A stretch of 64,000 nt of DNA from Sipunculus nudus (GCA_026874595.1 JAPPUL010000078.1:265729-329728), one strand, 5' to 3'. Shown: positions 37,887 through 48,946, counted from the first letter of the stretch. Numbers and translations: made by a program. Notes: generated by a model not told the origin, from the sequence alone.

Positions 37887-39298
37887 TTAACTTTCTTCTA
37901 TCCTGTGCCACACAACTCCTTCAGGATTGTCTTTTATTATTATCCCCATATCATAAAGCTCCTTTCTTAGCGCATCTGCATGAGCATAGTCCTTTTTAGC
38001 TCTACTTTCATCTCGCTCCTTTATAAGCTTTTCTATCTTATCATCAAGTCCCGCATTATCAAATCTAAATACCGAAAAAATACTATTAATACTCTCCAAA
38101 AAGCTAATTAGTCGCTTGCCATCACCTACTCCCAAAGTAGACATAATCGGATTTATCTCTCGTATAAGTTCAAAAATACTTGCAAGCCCTAAAGACATAT
38201 TTAAATCATCATCTAAGGCCCCCTCAAACTTAGATATCTTATCTTTCAAAACTTTATCAAGCTCTTTGCTATATGGCTTTTCTCCTTCAATCTGATAACA
38301 GCTTTCTATAAACCTATTAATCGTCGATATGTTTCTACTCGCTTGCTTTATTAGCTCTTCACTATAGTTTATCTTTGACCTGTAATGTGATGATATTAAA
38401 CTAAGGCGTATGCTTTCTTTACTATAACCTTTAGATAGCAAATCACGCAAATATAAAACATTTCCCAAGCTCTTTGAACTCTTTTCTCCCTTTATATTCA
38501 GAAACTCAGAATGTAACCAGTAATTAACAAAATCCCCGCCTGTACACCCAACACTTTGGGCAAGCTCATTTTCATGATGCGGAAATATATTATCTACTCC
38601 ACCTGTATGTATGTCAAAGTGTTTTCCTAAATATTTCATGCTCATTGCACTACATTCGGTATGCCAGCCAGGTCTGCCCTTCCCTATCCGTGTCTCCCAA
38701 AAAACATCCCCATCCTCTTCACTATAGCCCTTCCACAATACAAAAATCATGTACGCTGTCCTTATCATACTCATCCTCCGTTATACGACCACTTGCCCCA
38801 CCCTTCAAAGTCCTATCCGATAACCACGACAACTTACCATAACCTTCGTATCTATCTATTCCAAAATATATAGACCCATCTTCTGCCCTATATGCAAGCC
38901 CCTTTTTCATAAGCCCCTCTATCAATTCCACCATCTCTTCTATATGATCCGTTGCACACGGATAAACACTTGCAGGACTTATTTTAAGCGTCTTTAAATC
39001 TTCGTGAAAGGCTTCCTTATATCTTTTAGTATACTCAAAAAGCGATAACCCCGACTCCTTACTACCTTTAATCGTTTTGTCATCCACATCCGTTATATTC
39101 ATTACCTGCCTAACCTCATATCCCTTATATCTTAAGTATCTTACAAGCACATCCTCAAATAGAAAAGTCCTTAAATTCCCAAGATGTACATAGTTATACA
39201 ACCGTCGGCCCGCATGTGTATAACGATACCTTCCCTTCCCTAAGCGGTTTAAATAGTTCTTTCTCTCGCTTTAGCGTATTATAAAACCTTAATGCCAT
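37887..39298 (-). CDS. cysS: Cysteinyl-tRNA synthetase, two frameshifts
   Basis: CysS charges tRNA-Cys. Reading from the ATG at 39298 ([14 protein letters not shown], then YTCGPTV) through one extra base near 39200 enters [20 protein letters not shown], the HIGH-type ATP site. The frame shifts again at the A5 run 38742-38746 before [19 protein letters not shown]. Then come [18 protein letters not shown], with the zinc-binding Cys and His, [20 protein letters not shown] and the KMSKS-type signature as EKSSKSLGN. Correction gives 1410 bases, 469 residues, normal for the family. Both changes can be explained as +1 in short homopolymers. It lies 30 bp downstream of the ABC exporter gene. Confidence 0.9.
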
Positions 39299-39328
39299 CT
39301 TTTATTTATACCTAATATCCTTTTATAC

Positions 39329-41110
39329 CTATATCCCGTATTCCTTTACCAGTCTCTCCTCCTCCACTATGTTTGAATAGTAATTCTTTGTCTTAAGAAG
39401 CTCTTTTGGACTGCCTTGTCCTACTATCTTTCCATTGTTCATTATTATTATCTTATCTACGTTTTTTACAGTCGATATCCTATGCGCTACTATTATAATC
39501 GATCTATTTGCATACTCTTTAAAAAGACTTTCGAGTATCTTGTTTTCTGTACTTGCGTCTATTGCAGAAAAACTATCGTCGAATAACAATACCTTCGGCT
39601 CAAGCCCAAGGGCTCTGGCTATCCCAAGCCTTTGTTTTTGTCCCCCAGAAAGCGTTACCCCCCCTCTCCCTATATACTCATCATAGCCATTTGCAAAGTT
39701 AAGAACCTCCTCATGTAAACACGATATCTTAGAAAACTTTATCATCTGCCTCATCACTTAAACTGTTTCCAAAGCTTATATTCTCTTTTACTGTATAGGG
39801 AAAGATAAAGTTATTTTGTGGCACGTAGCCAAAGAATGATCTTAGCTCTTGTAATGTATATTCTTTAGCATCTTTGCCGTTTATAAGTATTTGCCCCCCA
39901 CTTGGTTCGTATATCCTCGGAAATAAAGATATTAATGTCGTCTTGCCACAACCCGTTGGCCCTATTATCGCTACCTTCTCTCCTGCACTAATATTAAAAC
40001 TTATATCATCAAGAACCATATGATTTGTATTAGGATACTTAAAACTCAAGCCAGATACCCGAATATCAACACCACCACCTTTACCATACCCTACATATAA
40101 ACTGCTGCCAAAACCCGTATCACCCTTTATATCACTTGTTTGAGATTCTTCACTTAAGAAACTATTAAGCCTATCATACGAGGCAAAACCCCTTTGGAAT
40201 AACGAGGTAACCCAACCAAATGCCATTATTGGTATAGATAAAACCTCCACGTATTTTAAAAATTCAACTAACTGGCCAAGTGTGAAGGCTCCTTGGCTTA
40301 CCTTAAGTCCTCCTACCAAAAGTACTACTATCGACGTTGAGCCTGCTATGAAATATAATGTCGGCCTAAATACTCCACTACGACGTGCAAGCAGCATGTT
40401 CTTCTTTATAAACTCTTTATTTATCTTTCGAAACGACTTTTGCACAAGCTCCTCACGCACGAAAGACTTTATTACTCGTATCCCCTCAAGTGTCTCATTA
40501 ACAAAACTACTCATCCTTGCAAGCTCTTCTTGCACCTTCAATGACCTATCATAATATTTTCTCCCTATAAACCATATTATATACGCAAGCCCTAAAAGAG
40601 GCAAAATAACATATATACTAAGCATTTCATCTATTACATACATTGAACCAAATGCTAAGCTCAAGATGAAGAACATGTTAAATGTATACATTATCCCAGG
40701 TCCATATATCATCCTAACATGTTCTATATCAGAGGTAAGGCGTGATATTATATCTCCCGTCTTGTTCTTATCAAAAAAATTGGACGGCAGCGTCAGCATA
40801 TGGCGAAACAATTTATTCCTATATCATATTCAACCCGCCTTGATATGCTTATTAATATATATCTTGAGAAGAAGATTAAAATACTCTTCATTAAAACAAT
40901 CGCTACTACTAGTATAAGATAGTAGTATATATTATCCATACTTGTAAGACCGTCGTTTATCTCGTTTACTATCTCCCGGAATAACTTTGGGTTTATTAAT
41001 TCCAGGCTCGCTGTTAGAATAATATAAAAAAGCCCTCCTAAAAGCCGCAGCTTGTAGGGTTTTAAGTAGCTTAGTATTTGAACTAGTTTCTTTACATCTT
41101 CTATTATCAT
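39329..41110 (-). CDS. ABC exporter half-transporter (MsbA-like), two frameshifts
   Basis: A fused permease-ATPase of about 593 residues. The N-terminal segment (MIIEDVKKLVQILSYLKPYK) has the first two transmembrane helices. After a missing base near 40820 the frame continues through LFRHMLTLPSNFFDKNKTGD, the coupling-helix region typical of MsbA/LmrA exporters, and the remaining helices. The ATPase has GPTGCGKTTLISL (Walker A) and FGYVPQNNFIFPYTV (Q loop). After an extra T in the run seen at 39733-39736 come VTLSGGQKQRLGIARAL (signature) and KVLLFDDSFSAID (Walker B with Asp where Glu is usual, as DD). The substrate is unknown; lipid or peptide export is possible. It probably works as a homodimer. 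Confidence 0.87.
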
Positions 41111-41313
41111 ACTATCATATCATTTTTATGTCTAACACTTCATATTGTGCCAGTAGCTTTTTATTAACTCCTTATTATCTTGTTACTTTCTCATGTTGCT
41201 ATTTTGTTTTTATTTATTATTTTGTGAATATCTTTTGTGAATATCTTAGCGGTTTGACCTTAAGTTTATAGCTTTTACTTTAGAACATTAAAGAGAATAT
41301 TAAAGCCTTTCTT

Positions 41314-42106
41314 TTAAAGCCTTTCTTGGTAGGGCTTAAGATCTACTGTAACTTGTTTAAAACCTAGTTCTACAAGCCCTCTAAGAATCTCTTTACGATG
41401 TCTTAGTGCCTTTTCAATGTCAGCTTCCAAAAATTCAAGCCTTGCTAAATCTCCGTGATATCGCAATCTATACTGCCTGAATCCAAGCCCATGCAGTATA
41501 TCCTCACCCTTCTCTATCTTTGTAAGTATTTCATCCGATACCATTGTCCCCACCGGTATACGCGATGCCAAACACGCAAATGAAGGTTTGTCCCAATTTG
41601 GTAAACTTAGATGCTTGGCTATCTCTCGTACCTCCTCTTTCATAAGTCCTGCCTCGTATAACGGCATCCTTATCCCAAGCTCGTTTACCCGCTTTTATCC
41701 CTACTCTATCTGCATCACTTACATCCGAGCAGTTTGTTCCGTCAAGCACATATTTGAAATCCTTTCTCGCCTTAAGTTTTAATAAATTACTATATAGCTC
41801 TTTTTTACAATGATAACATCTGTCGCCCGCATTAGCCTTATATTCTACACTCTCAAGCTCCTTTGTCTCAAGCGTTATTATTTCTATTCCTATATAAGCT
41901 GCCAAGTCCCGTGCATAACGCTCCTCGCGTTCTGGATATGAGCTTGACTTACCTACCACTGCAAGTGCTTTCGGGGATAATGTATCATGTGCTACCTTTG
42001 CTAATACACCAGAATCTACTCCCCCTGATAAGCCCACCAGCACACTCTCGCACGAACTTATTATTTCTTTTAGCTTGTTATATTTTATAACTAACTCAGT
42101 CCTCAT
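41314..42106 (-). CDS. larE: ATP-dependent sacrificial sulfur transferase LarE, one frameshift
   Basis: LarE donates sulfur to the pyridinium dithiocarboxylate precursor of the nickel-pincer cofactor of lactate racemase-type enzymes. The PP-loop VLVGLSGGVDSGVLA, the AGDRCYHCKKELYS Cys cluster, LDGTNCSDVSDADR and, after the shift, KPSFACLASRIPVGTM with the conserved Cys are visible. An extra base in the CCC at 41688-41690 breaks the frame; without it the gene is 792 bases, 263 residues. The ATG overlaps the ispG end by 11 bp. No larB, larC or lactate racemase gene is in the window, so another PP-loop ATPase role is possible. Confidence 0.85.
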
Positions 42107-43161
42107 AATTCGCTAGCTTCTTTACCTCAGACACTAGTTCTGGTACTATCTCTGCCTCTTTTATTCGCCCCATTTGCTTGCCCTTTTTAAATACCATACC
42201 AACCCCCTTACCCCCAGATATCCCCAACGTCTGCCTCACTTGCCTCTCCAGGCCCATTTACCAAACAACCCATTATAGCCACCTTTATCGGCTTTTTAGG
42301 CTCAACACCCAAAAGCTCCCTCTCTACCTTCTCCGTCATCCCTATTACATCTATTTCACACCGTCCGCACGTCGGGCACGATATATATTCTATACCATTA
42401 TTTCGTATCTTTAAAGATTTTAATATCTCTTTCCCTACACGTATTTCCTCGCAAGGATCGGCTGTTAGTGATACCCGAAATGTGTCGCCTATCCCCATGC
42501 TAAGTAGTGTCCCTATTCCCAGTGTGCTTTTTATTGAACCCGAAAAGAACGTCCCTGCCTCTGTTACCCCAAGATGTAAAGGATAGTCTCTTGTCTTGCT
42601 CATTAGTTTATAACTTTCTATCGTCATCGGTACGTCGCTTGCCTTTAGTGATACCTTTATATTATAATATTCAAGCTCTTCCAATATCTTTATATGTTCC
42701 AATGCCGACAATACTAGATTCTCTGCTGATATTACACTATATCTTTCCCTGTCTATTGACCCCCCATTCACTCCTATCCTTATCGGAAGCTCCTTCTTTC
42801 GGGCCTCTTCTACTATTAAACGTATCTTATCTTGTCTTTTTATATTTCCTGGATTAAGGCGAAGTCCGTCTACTCCCTGTTTAATGCTTTCTAACGCTAG
42901 CCTATAATCAAAGTGTATGTCTGCTATGAGCGGTATCTTTATATTCTCTTTTATCTTATGCACCACTCGCGCTGATTGCATATTCGGAACTGATATCCTT
43001 ACTATTTCACAACCGGCTTTCTCTAACTCATGTATTTGTTTTATCGTCCCCTCAACATCCGTTGTGCTTGTATTTGTCATCGACTGTATCGTAATCGGAC
43101 TGTCCCCTCCCACGTACAGCTTGCCTAGTTTTATCTTTCGTGTTTTCTTTCGCTCTATCAT
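42096..43161 (-). CDS. ispG: 4-hydroxy-3-methylbut-2-enyl diphosphate synthase, one frameshift near the C-terminus
   Basis: IspG (GcpE) makes HMBPP in the non-mevalonate isoprenoid pathway. The barrel begins MIERKKTRKIKLGKLYVGGD and has PITIQSMTNTSTTDVEGTI, PLIADIHFDYRLAL and GLRLNPGNI. The C-terminal 4Fe-4S module shows YISCPTCGRCEID, VAIMGCLVNGPGEASEADVG. The main frame stops early after VGDIWG. An extra base in the C4 run at 42222-42225 explains it. Removing it continues as VGISGGKGVGMVFKKGKQMG to a stop at 42096, total 1065 bases, 354 residues, the normal family end. The stop overlaps larE by 11 bp. Confidence 0.93.
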
Positions 43162-43309
43162 ATATTTACTTCCCTATATATCACTATCATCAAAGCCTAT
43201 TTAATAATCCTAAAGTTAAGAAAAAAACTCAAAATAAACAATACCTTTAATATTTGTCCCGCTAAACTCTACCCCTACAATCTTACCTTCCATAGCACAA
43301 TAACATAAC

Positions 43310-44702
43310 TTAGTCTAAATTACAACTATTTGCAAGCTCGTACGCTCCCCCTACACAGTCATTAAGACCTACCCTTTAAATAATTACCCAACAGCATTAT
43401 CCTCTTATACCCTCTTAATATCTCCTCAATAGCCTCAAGACGCCTCCCATGCCCTATTGTATACTGCGGTATTGCATGCGCATACTTATAACTCTTTAAT
43501 AAATCATATCTCCCCCTTATCCCCATCGATAGCTCTAAATCCTTTCTTACAACTTCTATATATCTTCCCTCGCTCCAATCTACCATCTCAGGATATAAGG
43601 CCCCTCCGTACATTAATGTCATATTATTCATCCCATCAGGAGCAAAACCCGGGAATACCATATCGTTCCATATACAACCAAGTGCCTTTATCTCCTCGCT
43701 CCTCGGACTCAAAAATCCAAAACCCCTATACTTATTTACTCCCCTCTTATAGCCTAAGCTTATTACCTTTAGCGGCGCATACTCTATCTTTGACAACACC
43801 TTTGCAAGTTCTGGTAGGCTTTCTCTTATACATTTTGACGCCACGTAGGAGGGAGTTGCTATAAATACTTTGTCTGCTTTAAGTTTTTTAACTCCTTTCC
43901 CTCCTACCCCACTTGTATAACTTATAATAACCCCATCTTCTCTATATTCTAACTTCTTAACTAAAGCTCCTAACTCTATCTCTTCTGATAAACTCTCTCC
44001 TAAGGCTTTTACTAATCTTATCATCCCTCCTTTATAACTTATTAGACGACGCCTTCCAACCCCGCATACCCTCTGTCCAAACTCACTCCCCTCCCCCTCT
44101 AAAGCTCCCCCCCTGTTCCTAAGAACTCCCTTCAATATCGACCCAGAACCTTCATAATAATTATACAACTTCGGGAATATCGACCGCGCACTAAGCTTCC
44201 TTACATCTCCCGCATATACTCCCGCTATAAAAAGCTCTATAAATTTATCCACCACCTCCACCGAAAACCGTCGACTCATAAACTCATATACACTCTCATC
44301 TGTCTCCACAACCCCACCATCACGCTTGAAATATTCACAAAATAAAGCCCTAAAACCATTAAAACCCACTAGCTTCAAAAGTGATGCACCCCCAAGCTTT
44401 ATTAGTTTATCCCTATATACATATCTTATCCGAGCAATATCATCGCTTTCTACCTTCTCCTCCCACAACCCAAGCTCCTCTGTTAACTCTAATGTCCGCC
44501 TGCCCTCCCCCAAAAAACCCCGCGGCCCAAGCTCAAATGTAAAGCCATCCTCATGCTCCGTTCGTATATTACCCCCAAGCCGCAACGTCCCCTCAAGCAA
44601 TTTTATCTCTATACCCAAACCTTCTAAAGATATCCGCTTCTTTAAATAATAGCATAATGATAACCCGCTTATCCCTCCTCCTATAACCACTACCCTTTTC
44701 AA
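43310..44702 (-). CDS. hemG: Protoporphyrinogen oxidase, FAD-dependent (HemY type), C-terminal frameshift
   Basis: This flavoprotein oxidises protoporphyrinogen IX to protoporphyrin IX. The FAD motif is VVVIGGGISGLSLCYYLK, with GGNIRTEHEDGFTFELGPRGFL next. A substrate-domain region and the C-terminal MLLGNYLKG complete it. The main frame ends at LKGRS; an extra base in the CC at 43368-43369 explains it. Without it the protein continues GSLNDCVGGAYELANS to a stop at 43310, total 1392 bases, 463 residues, as in the family. It starts at TTG with GAGAGG seven bases before. It is the last heme gene of hemE-hemN-hemH-hemG. In databases this type is named hemG or hemY. Confidence 0.92.
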
Positions 44703-44761
44703 TCCATTTCCTCTCTATAAATATCCTAAACCATAGTTTTAAAAAAAAAACAATCTGAATC

Positions 44762-45844
44762 TCACCCTCTATCTCCACCTATACCGCCACCTCTATCTCC
44801 CAGCTCTATCTCCTCCATAACCAACTCACACAGGCTCTTTATAAATAATTCATCTACTCCTAGTGCCCTTGTCCTATGAAATATTTCAATCCCACTCACG
44901 CTTGCAAGCTCCTTATACTCTACATCTATCTCATAGCTTGTTTCATAATTGTCTGTTACAAAGCTTATCGGTATTACTAATATTGCTTTGTCTTTCCCTT
45001 TGCTTATCTTTTGTATTGTCTTTTCTGTACTCGGTTCAAGCCACTTTAAAGGGCCTACTTTACTTTGATAGCATATATAATACTTATTAGCTGCAAAGTG
45101 CTTTACTACCTCTAAAATCGTCCCCTCTATATGCTTTTCGTATGGATCTCCTCGCCTTACCAGACTTTGTGGTACTCCGTGTGCTGAGAATACTAAATTT
45201 ACTTTCTCTTTTGAATCCACTCTACCCTCCAAATCCATAAGCCCTTCTTCTATTAACTTTACAAGTGATTCTATATAGCCTGGATAGTTATACCATTGAC
45301 GAATTATTTTAACACCTATTTTTAACCCCTGACTTTCTAGCTGCCGTTTTAACTCGTTTATCGCCGATCCTGTTGACGTTATTGAATAGTGCGGATACAT
45401 CGGTAGCACTATTAGCTCTTCTATTCCATCTTCTTTTATCCCTAAAAGTGCTTCTTCTATAAAAGGACTTGTATAGCGCATCCCCACGTAGGCTTTTACA
45501 TCCAAATTCAAAGATAGACATCTTCTAACTCCTTCAGCTTGCCCTAACGTAGTAGCTAGTATCGGTGAGCCCCCTCCCATTAACTCGTATCTACTTATAA
45601 GCCCTTTTGTTCGTAATTTGCTTATTATACGAGATAAGGGCTTCCTCATAAATTCAAACGGAAACTCTATTATGTCTTTATCCATAAAGAGATTATTTAA
45701 AAACGGCCTTATCCCTTCTATATTAGACGGACCCCCCATGTTTATTAGTAAAACCCCGTACTTTAAACTATTATCCATATGACATTTTAGCTCTTTATCT
45801 CCATCCCTACTCTTTATCTCCATCCCTAAAAACCTTTTATCCAT
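44762..45844 (-). CDS. hemH: Ferrochelatase
   Basis: HemH inserts Fe2+ into protoporphyrin IX. The family core starts at YGVLLINMGGPSNIEGIRPF, has MGGGSPILATTLGQAEG, AYVGMRYTSPFIEEAL, LPMYPHYSITSTGS (catalytic His region), NLVFSAHGVPQSLVRRGDPY and IPISFVTDNYETSYEIDVEY. It is 360 residues from the first ATG, but the first 22 residues include a duplicated 19-bp segment, and the real start may be the ATG just before DNSLKYG. The C-terminus has a short Gly/Asp/Arg repeat (RGGGIGGDRG) not seen in the family. It lies between hemN (upstream) and hemG. Confidence 0.95.
   Translation of the reverse strand: MDKRFLGMEIKSRDGDKELKCHMDNSLKYGVLLINMGGPSNIEGIRPFLNNLFMDKDIIEFPFEFMRKPLSRIISKLRTKGLISRYELMGGGSPILATTLGQAEGVRRCLSLNLDVKAYVGMRYTSPFIEEALLGIKEDGIEELIVLPMYPHYSITSTGSAINELKRQLESQGLKIGVKIIRQWYNYPGYIESLVKLIEEGLMDLEGRVDSKEKVNLVFSAHGVPQSLVRRGDPYEKHIEGTILEVVKHFAANKYYICYQSKVGPLKWLEPSTEKTIQKISKGKDKAILVIPISFVTDNYETSYEIDVEYKELASVSGIEIFHRTRALGVDELFIKSLCELVMEEIELGDRGGGIGGDRG
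45791..45828. repeat. 19-bp direct repeat at the hemH start
   Basis: CTCTTTATCTCCATCCCTA occurs at 45791 and 45810 head to tail. In the hemH direction it is purine-rich with GGGATGGAGATAAAGAG, containing both an ATG and a GGAG, and makes the translation start ambiguous. Confidence 0.9.
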
Positions 45845-45875
45845 TCATATTATAGATTTATACCAAATAATACTT

Positions 45876-47264
45876 TTATATCGCTTTGGAAAACCTACTC
45901 TCTCCCTTCTCACGCAGGTATTTGTCAAATACTGATGCTATGTTCCTTACAAATAAACACCCTGTCTTGCTAATCTCTATCCCTCCTTCCAATACCTTTA
46001 CTAAACCTACAGCCTCATACTCTTTTAAGCTTTTAAGCTCTTCTTTAAAATATTCTCTAAAGTCTATTTTATTCTCTTTCTTAAAACTTGCAAAGTTTAG
46101 CGAGAACTCACACATTATACTCTCTATCACCCATTTTCTTATAAGATCATCCCTGTCTAATTTAAGACCGCGACATATCGGTAGCTCATCCCTATCAAGA
46201 CAAGCATAATACTCTCTTAACGTCTTTACGTTCTGCACAAAACCCTCACTCACATACCCTATTGAACTTACTCCAAAACCTATATAATTACTCGTTTTCG
46301 ATACCGTATAACCCATGAAATTCCTGTGTAATCTCTTATTTGTCAAAGCATCTGAAAGCTCATCTCCTTCCCGTGCAAAATGATCCATCCCTATAGCCTT
46401 ATAACCTACTCCCATAAACTTCTTGCGGGCCATCAGAAATATTGCAAACTTCTCCCGTAAACTCGGTAAATCTCTATCCTCTATCCGCTTCTGATGTGGC
46501 TTTATCCACGGAACCTTTGCATAACTAAATAAGGCTACCCGATCAACTTCAAGCTCCATCACCTTATCTACTGTCAACTCAAACGACTTTACACTCTGCA
46601 AAGGTAAGCCATATATTAAATCTACGTTTGTCCCCTTAAATCCAAGTCTTCGTCCATGTTCTATTAGCTCCCTCGTAAACTCATAACTCTGATGCCTATT
46701 TACTGCATCCTGTACACGCTCATCAAAATCTTGTACCCCCATACTTAAACGATTAAAGCCAAGTTTATACAATGTTGTAAGTTGTTCTTTTGTCGTGACG
46801 CACGGGTCTATCTCAATTGCTTGCTCACTACCACCCTCTATCTCAAAACTTTTCTCTATTACATTATACAATCTCTTAAGCTCATCCTCATTTAGAAACG
46901 TCGGAGTGCCACCACCCCAGTGCAATTGCTTTACCCTAAGCTTCTGACCTACCTCCTCTTCAAACAGCTTTATCTCCTTCTCAAGATAATCTATATACTT
47001 CTCTACGTAATGTCTATTCTTATCTATTATAACGTGACAGGCACAGTAGTAACATCGCTCTGCACAAAAAGGTATATGAATGTATAATGATACTCCATCT
47101 GCACTGCCACCCCCCCTTACCTCATCCCCCAAAACTAAAAGCGCCTCCTTATAATCTACTTCACCATAACACTCACTCCAGTCTACCGCCGTCGGGTAAC
47201 TTGTGTAGCGCGGTATCGCTTTATTATATTCCTCTAATAACTCTATATCAACTTCTCTTCCCAT
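45876..47264 (-). CDS. hemN: Oxygen-independent coproporphyrinogen III oxidase
   Basis: HemN is a radical-SAM enzyme that decarboxylates coproporphyrinogen III without O2. The N-terminal substrate region PRYTSYPTAVDW is followed by YIHIPFCAERCYYCACHVII, with the cluster-binding C-x3-C-x2-C. Next come HWGGGTPTFL, RLSMGVQDFDERVQDAVNRHQ, VDLIYGLPLQ and GYKAIGMDHFAREGDEL. The total is about 462 residues. A TTG six bases upstream is open, but GGAG seven bases before the ATG at 47264 favours that start. It overlaps hemE by 17 bp and shares the strand with hemH, so coupling is likely. HemN together with an FAD-type HemG suits fluctuating oxygen. Confidence 0.96.
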   Translation of the reverse strand: MGREVDIELLEEYNKAIPRYTSYPTAVDWSECYGEVDYKEALLVLGDEVRGGGSADGVSLYIHIPFCAERCYYCACHVIIDKNRHYVEKYIDYLEKEIKLFEEEVGQKLRVKQLHWGGGTPTFLNEDELKRLYNVIEKSFEIEGGSEQAIEIDPCVTTKEQLTTLYKLGFNRLSMGVQDFDERVQDAVNRHQSYEFTRELIEHGRRLGFKGTNVDLIYGLPLQSVKSFELTVDKVMELEVDRVALFSYAKVPWIKPHQKRIEDRDLPSLREKFAIFLMARKKFMGVGYKAIGMDHFAREGDELSDALTNKRLHRNFMGYTVSKTSNYIGFGVSSIGYVSEGFVQNVKTLREYYACLDRDELPICRGLKLDRDDLIRKWVIESIMCEFSLNFASFKKENKIDFREYFKEELKSLKEYEAVGLVKVLEGGIEISKTGCLFVRNIASVFDKYLREKGESRFSKAI

Positions 47265-48354
47265 TCCCAAGCTCCTTTACCTTCTCTACTAAGTATTCTA
47301 CGTTGCTATACGGTATGTCTGGCATTATCCCATGACCTAAGTTAAATATATACCCTTCGTAGCTACTCATCTTTTTTAATAATACCTTTACTTCCTTTTC
47401 TATCGTATCACGACTCATATAAAGTATAGTAGGATCTAAGTTCCCTTGTATGCTAACTTTATATCCATTCTCCTTTGCATACACACCAAGACGACACATG
47501 TCTACCGTCCAATCAACGCTTAGTACATTTATATCAAGTTCCAATAAATCAAAATACGAAAGACCAAGCCCTTTTCCAAATACTATAATCGGTACCCCAG
47601 CCCGTTTAAGCCCTCCAAGCACTTCTTTTATATATTTTAAGGAATACTCTTTGAAATTATCATAAGACAAAAGCCCTGCCCATGTGTCAAATATCTGTAT
47701 TGCATCTGCTCCCGCCTCTATTTGGGCATTAAGATATTCTATTGTCTTCTTTGTTAGCTTTTCAAGTAGCATATGGGCTGAAGCAGGATTTTCATTCATC
47801 CACATCTTAGTCTTTTTAAGATTTATACTCCCTCCCCCCTCAATTACATAACTCATAAGCGTAAACGGCGCTCCACCAAATCCTATTAACGGCTTTCGTC
47901 CCCCAAGCTCATCCTTTACCAGCTTTATTGCATCCATTACAAAGGATAAATGCTCATGAACCGATATAGAATCAAGACGCTCTATATCCTCCCTCTTATT
48001 ACCTATCTTATTAATTAAAGGACCACCTATTACAGGACCACCATCCCCAAAACTTACATTAAACCCAAGCGTTTCTAGAATTATTAGTATGTCAGAAAAA
48101 AGTATTGCCGCATCTACATCAAGAAGCTCTATTGGCAACATCGTTACCTCACACGCAAGCTCTTTTTGCTTACACATAGAAAGAAAACTATGTTTAGTTC
48201 GTATTGCCTTATACTCCTTCATGTAACGTCCCGCTTGACGCATAAGCCATATCGGTATACGATCTGTTTTACGCATAAATGCCGCTTCTATAAAACGATG
48301 TGTTCCTTTTTGCATCCCTTTTTGCATCCCTTTTATGCCGTCTTTAATATCCAT
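47248..48354 (-). CDS. hemE: Uroporphyrinogen decarboxylase
   Basis: HemE converts uroporphyrinogen III to coproporphyrinogen III. The core starts RTDRIPIWLMRQAGRYMKEY, has ELLDVDAAILFSDIL, GPLINKIG, LIGFGGAPFTLMSYVIEGGG, IQIFDTWAGLLSYDNF and NLGHGIMPDIPYSNVEYLV. From the first ATG (48354) it is 368 residues, but a 12-bp duplication creates two further ATG codons (48327 and 48315), each preceded by AAAAGGG. The family N-terminus favours a start at or near those, giving a protein nearer 355-360. It is the first gene of the hemE-hemN-hemH-hemG run and is divergent from the HEAT-repeat gene. Confidence 0.95.
   Translation of the reverse strand: MDIKDGIKGMQKGMQKGTHRFIEAAFMRKTDRIPIWLMRQAGRYMKEYKAIRTKHSFLSMCKQKELACEVTMLPIELLDVDAAILFSDILIILETLGFNVSFGDGGPVIGGPLINKIGNKREDIERLDSISVHEHLSFVMDAIKLVKDELGGRKPLIGFGGAPFTLMSYVIEGGGSINLKKTKMWMNENPASAHMLLEKLTKKTIEYLNAQIEAGADAIQIFDTWAGLLSYDNFKEYSLKYIKEVLGGLKRAGVPIIVFGKGLGLSYFDLLELDINVLSVDWTVDMCRLGVYAKENGYKVSIQGNLDPTILYMSRDTIEKEVKVLLKKMSSYEGYIFNLGHGIMPDIPYSNVEYLVEKVKELGNGKRS
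48307..48330. repeat. 12-bp direct repeat at the hemE start
   Basis: TTTTTGCATCCC occurs at 48307 and 48319. In the gene direction each unit is GGGATGCAAAAA, so the duplication copied a start codon together with its purine-rich upstream bases. Confidence 0.9.
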
Positions 48355-48463
48355 AATAAATTTTACTAATCCTTTCCTTTTCTAAGTCGTTATTTGTATG
48401 TATGCAATTGTGCATAATCTAAAATAAATCTTTTTACTTACAAAATATCTCTTAAAACTAATT

Positions 48464-48946
48464 ATGATATCAAAGAAAGTACACTTATTTATAATAATAC
48501 TATCTGGAACTTTGTTTTTAGCTAATGTTAAAGCTGCAAAAACTGCTAATATTACAACATCAAAAGCTTATATTAAAAATGCGCTGCACATTCTTAAAGT
48601 TTCTAATAACTTGTCAATTCGTCTTAAAACCATTAAAAGTCTGGCTTCCTTTAAAGATAAAAAAGTTCTTGAACCGCTACTATATGCCCTTGATGATAAG
48701 TCTGCTTTTGTCCGGATAAATGCCATTCGTATTCTTGCTAAATTAAAATACTTTCAAACCATAAATCCATTAATAAGAAGGCTTCGTGTTGAACCTGAGC
48801 TTTTTGTACAAAGGGAACTTATTCTAACTCTCGGAAAGATTAAGGACCAAAAGGCAAGATGGATTATAAAACCTTTCCTTAAAAATCAAAGTTTATTATT
48901 AAAACGTGCGGCTAAAAAGGCCCTTAATATGATTAACTCAAAATAA
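48464..48946 (+). CDS. Small exported HEAT-repeat protein
   Basis: The 160-residue protein begins with a signal peptide (KKVHLFIIILSGTLFLANVKA, probable cut after AKAA-like residues). Alpha-helical HEAT-like repeats follow, with LKTIKSLASFKDKKVLEPLL, VRINAIRILAKLKYFQTINP, VQRELILTLGKIKDQKARWI and LKRAAKKALNMI. The strongly basic composition suggests binding to acidic partners or the cell surface. It resembles PBS-lyase/HEAT scaffolds; no enzymatic activity is implied. It is divergent from hemE and precedes lysC by 127 bp. No characterised orthologue is recognised. Confidence 0.75.
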   Translation: MISKKVHLFIIILSGTLFLANVKAAKTANITTSKAYIKNALHILKVSNNLSIRLKTIKSLASFKDKKVLEPLLYALDDKSAFVRINAIRILAKLKYFQTINPLIRRLRVEPELFVQRELILTLGKIKDQKARWIIKPFLKNQSLLLKRAAKKALNMINSK

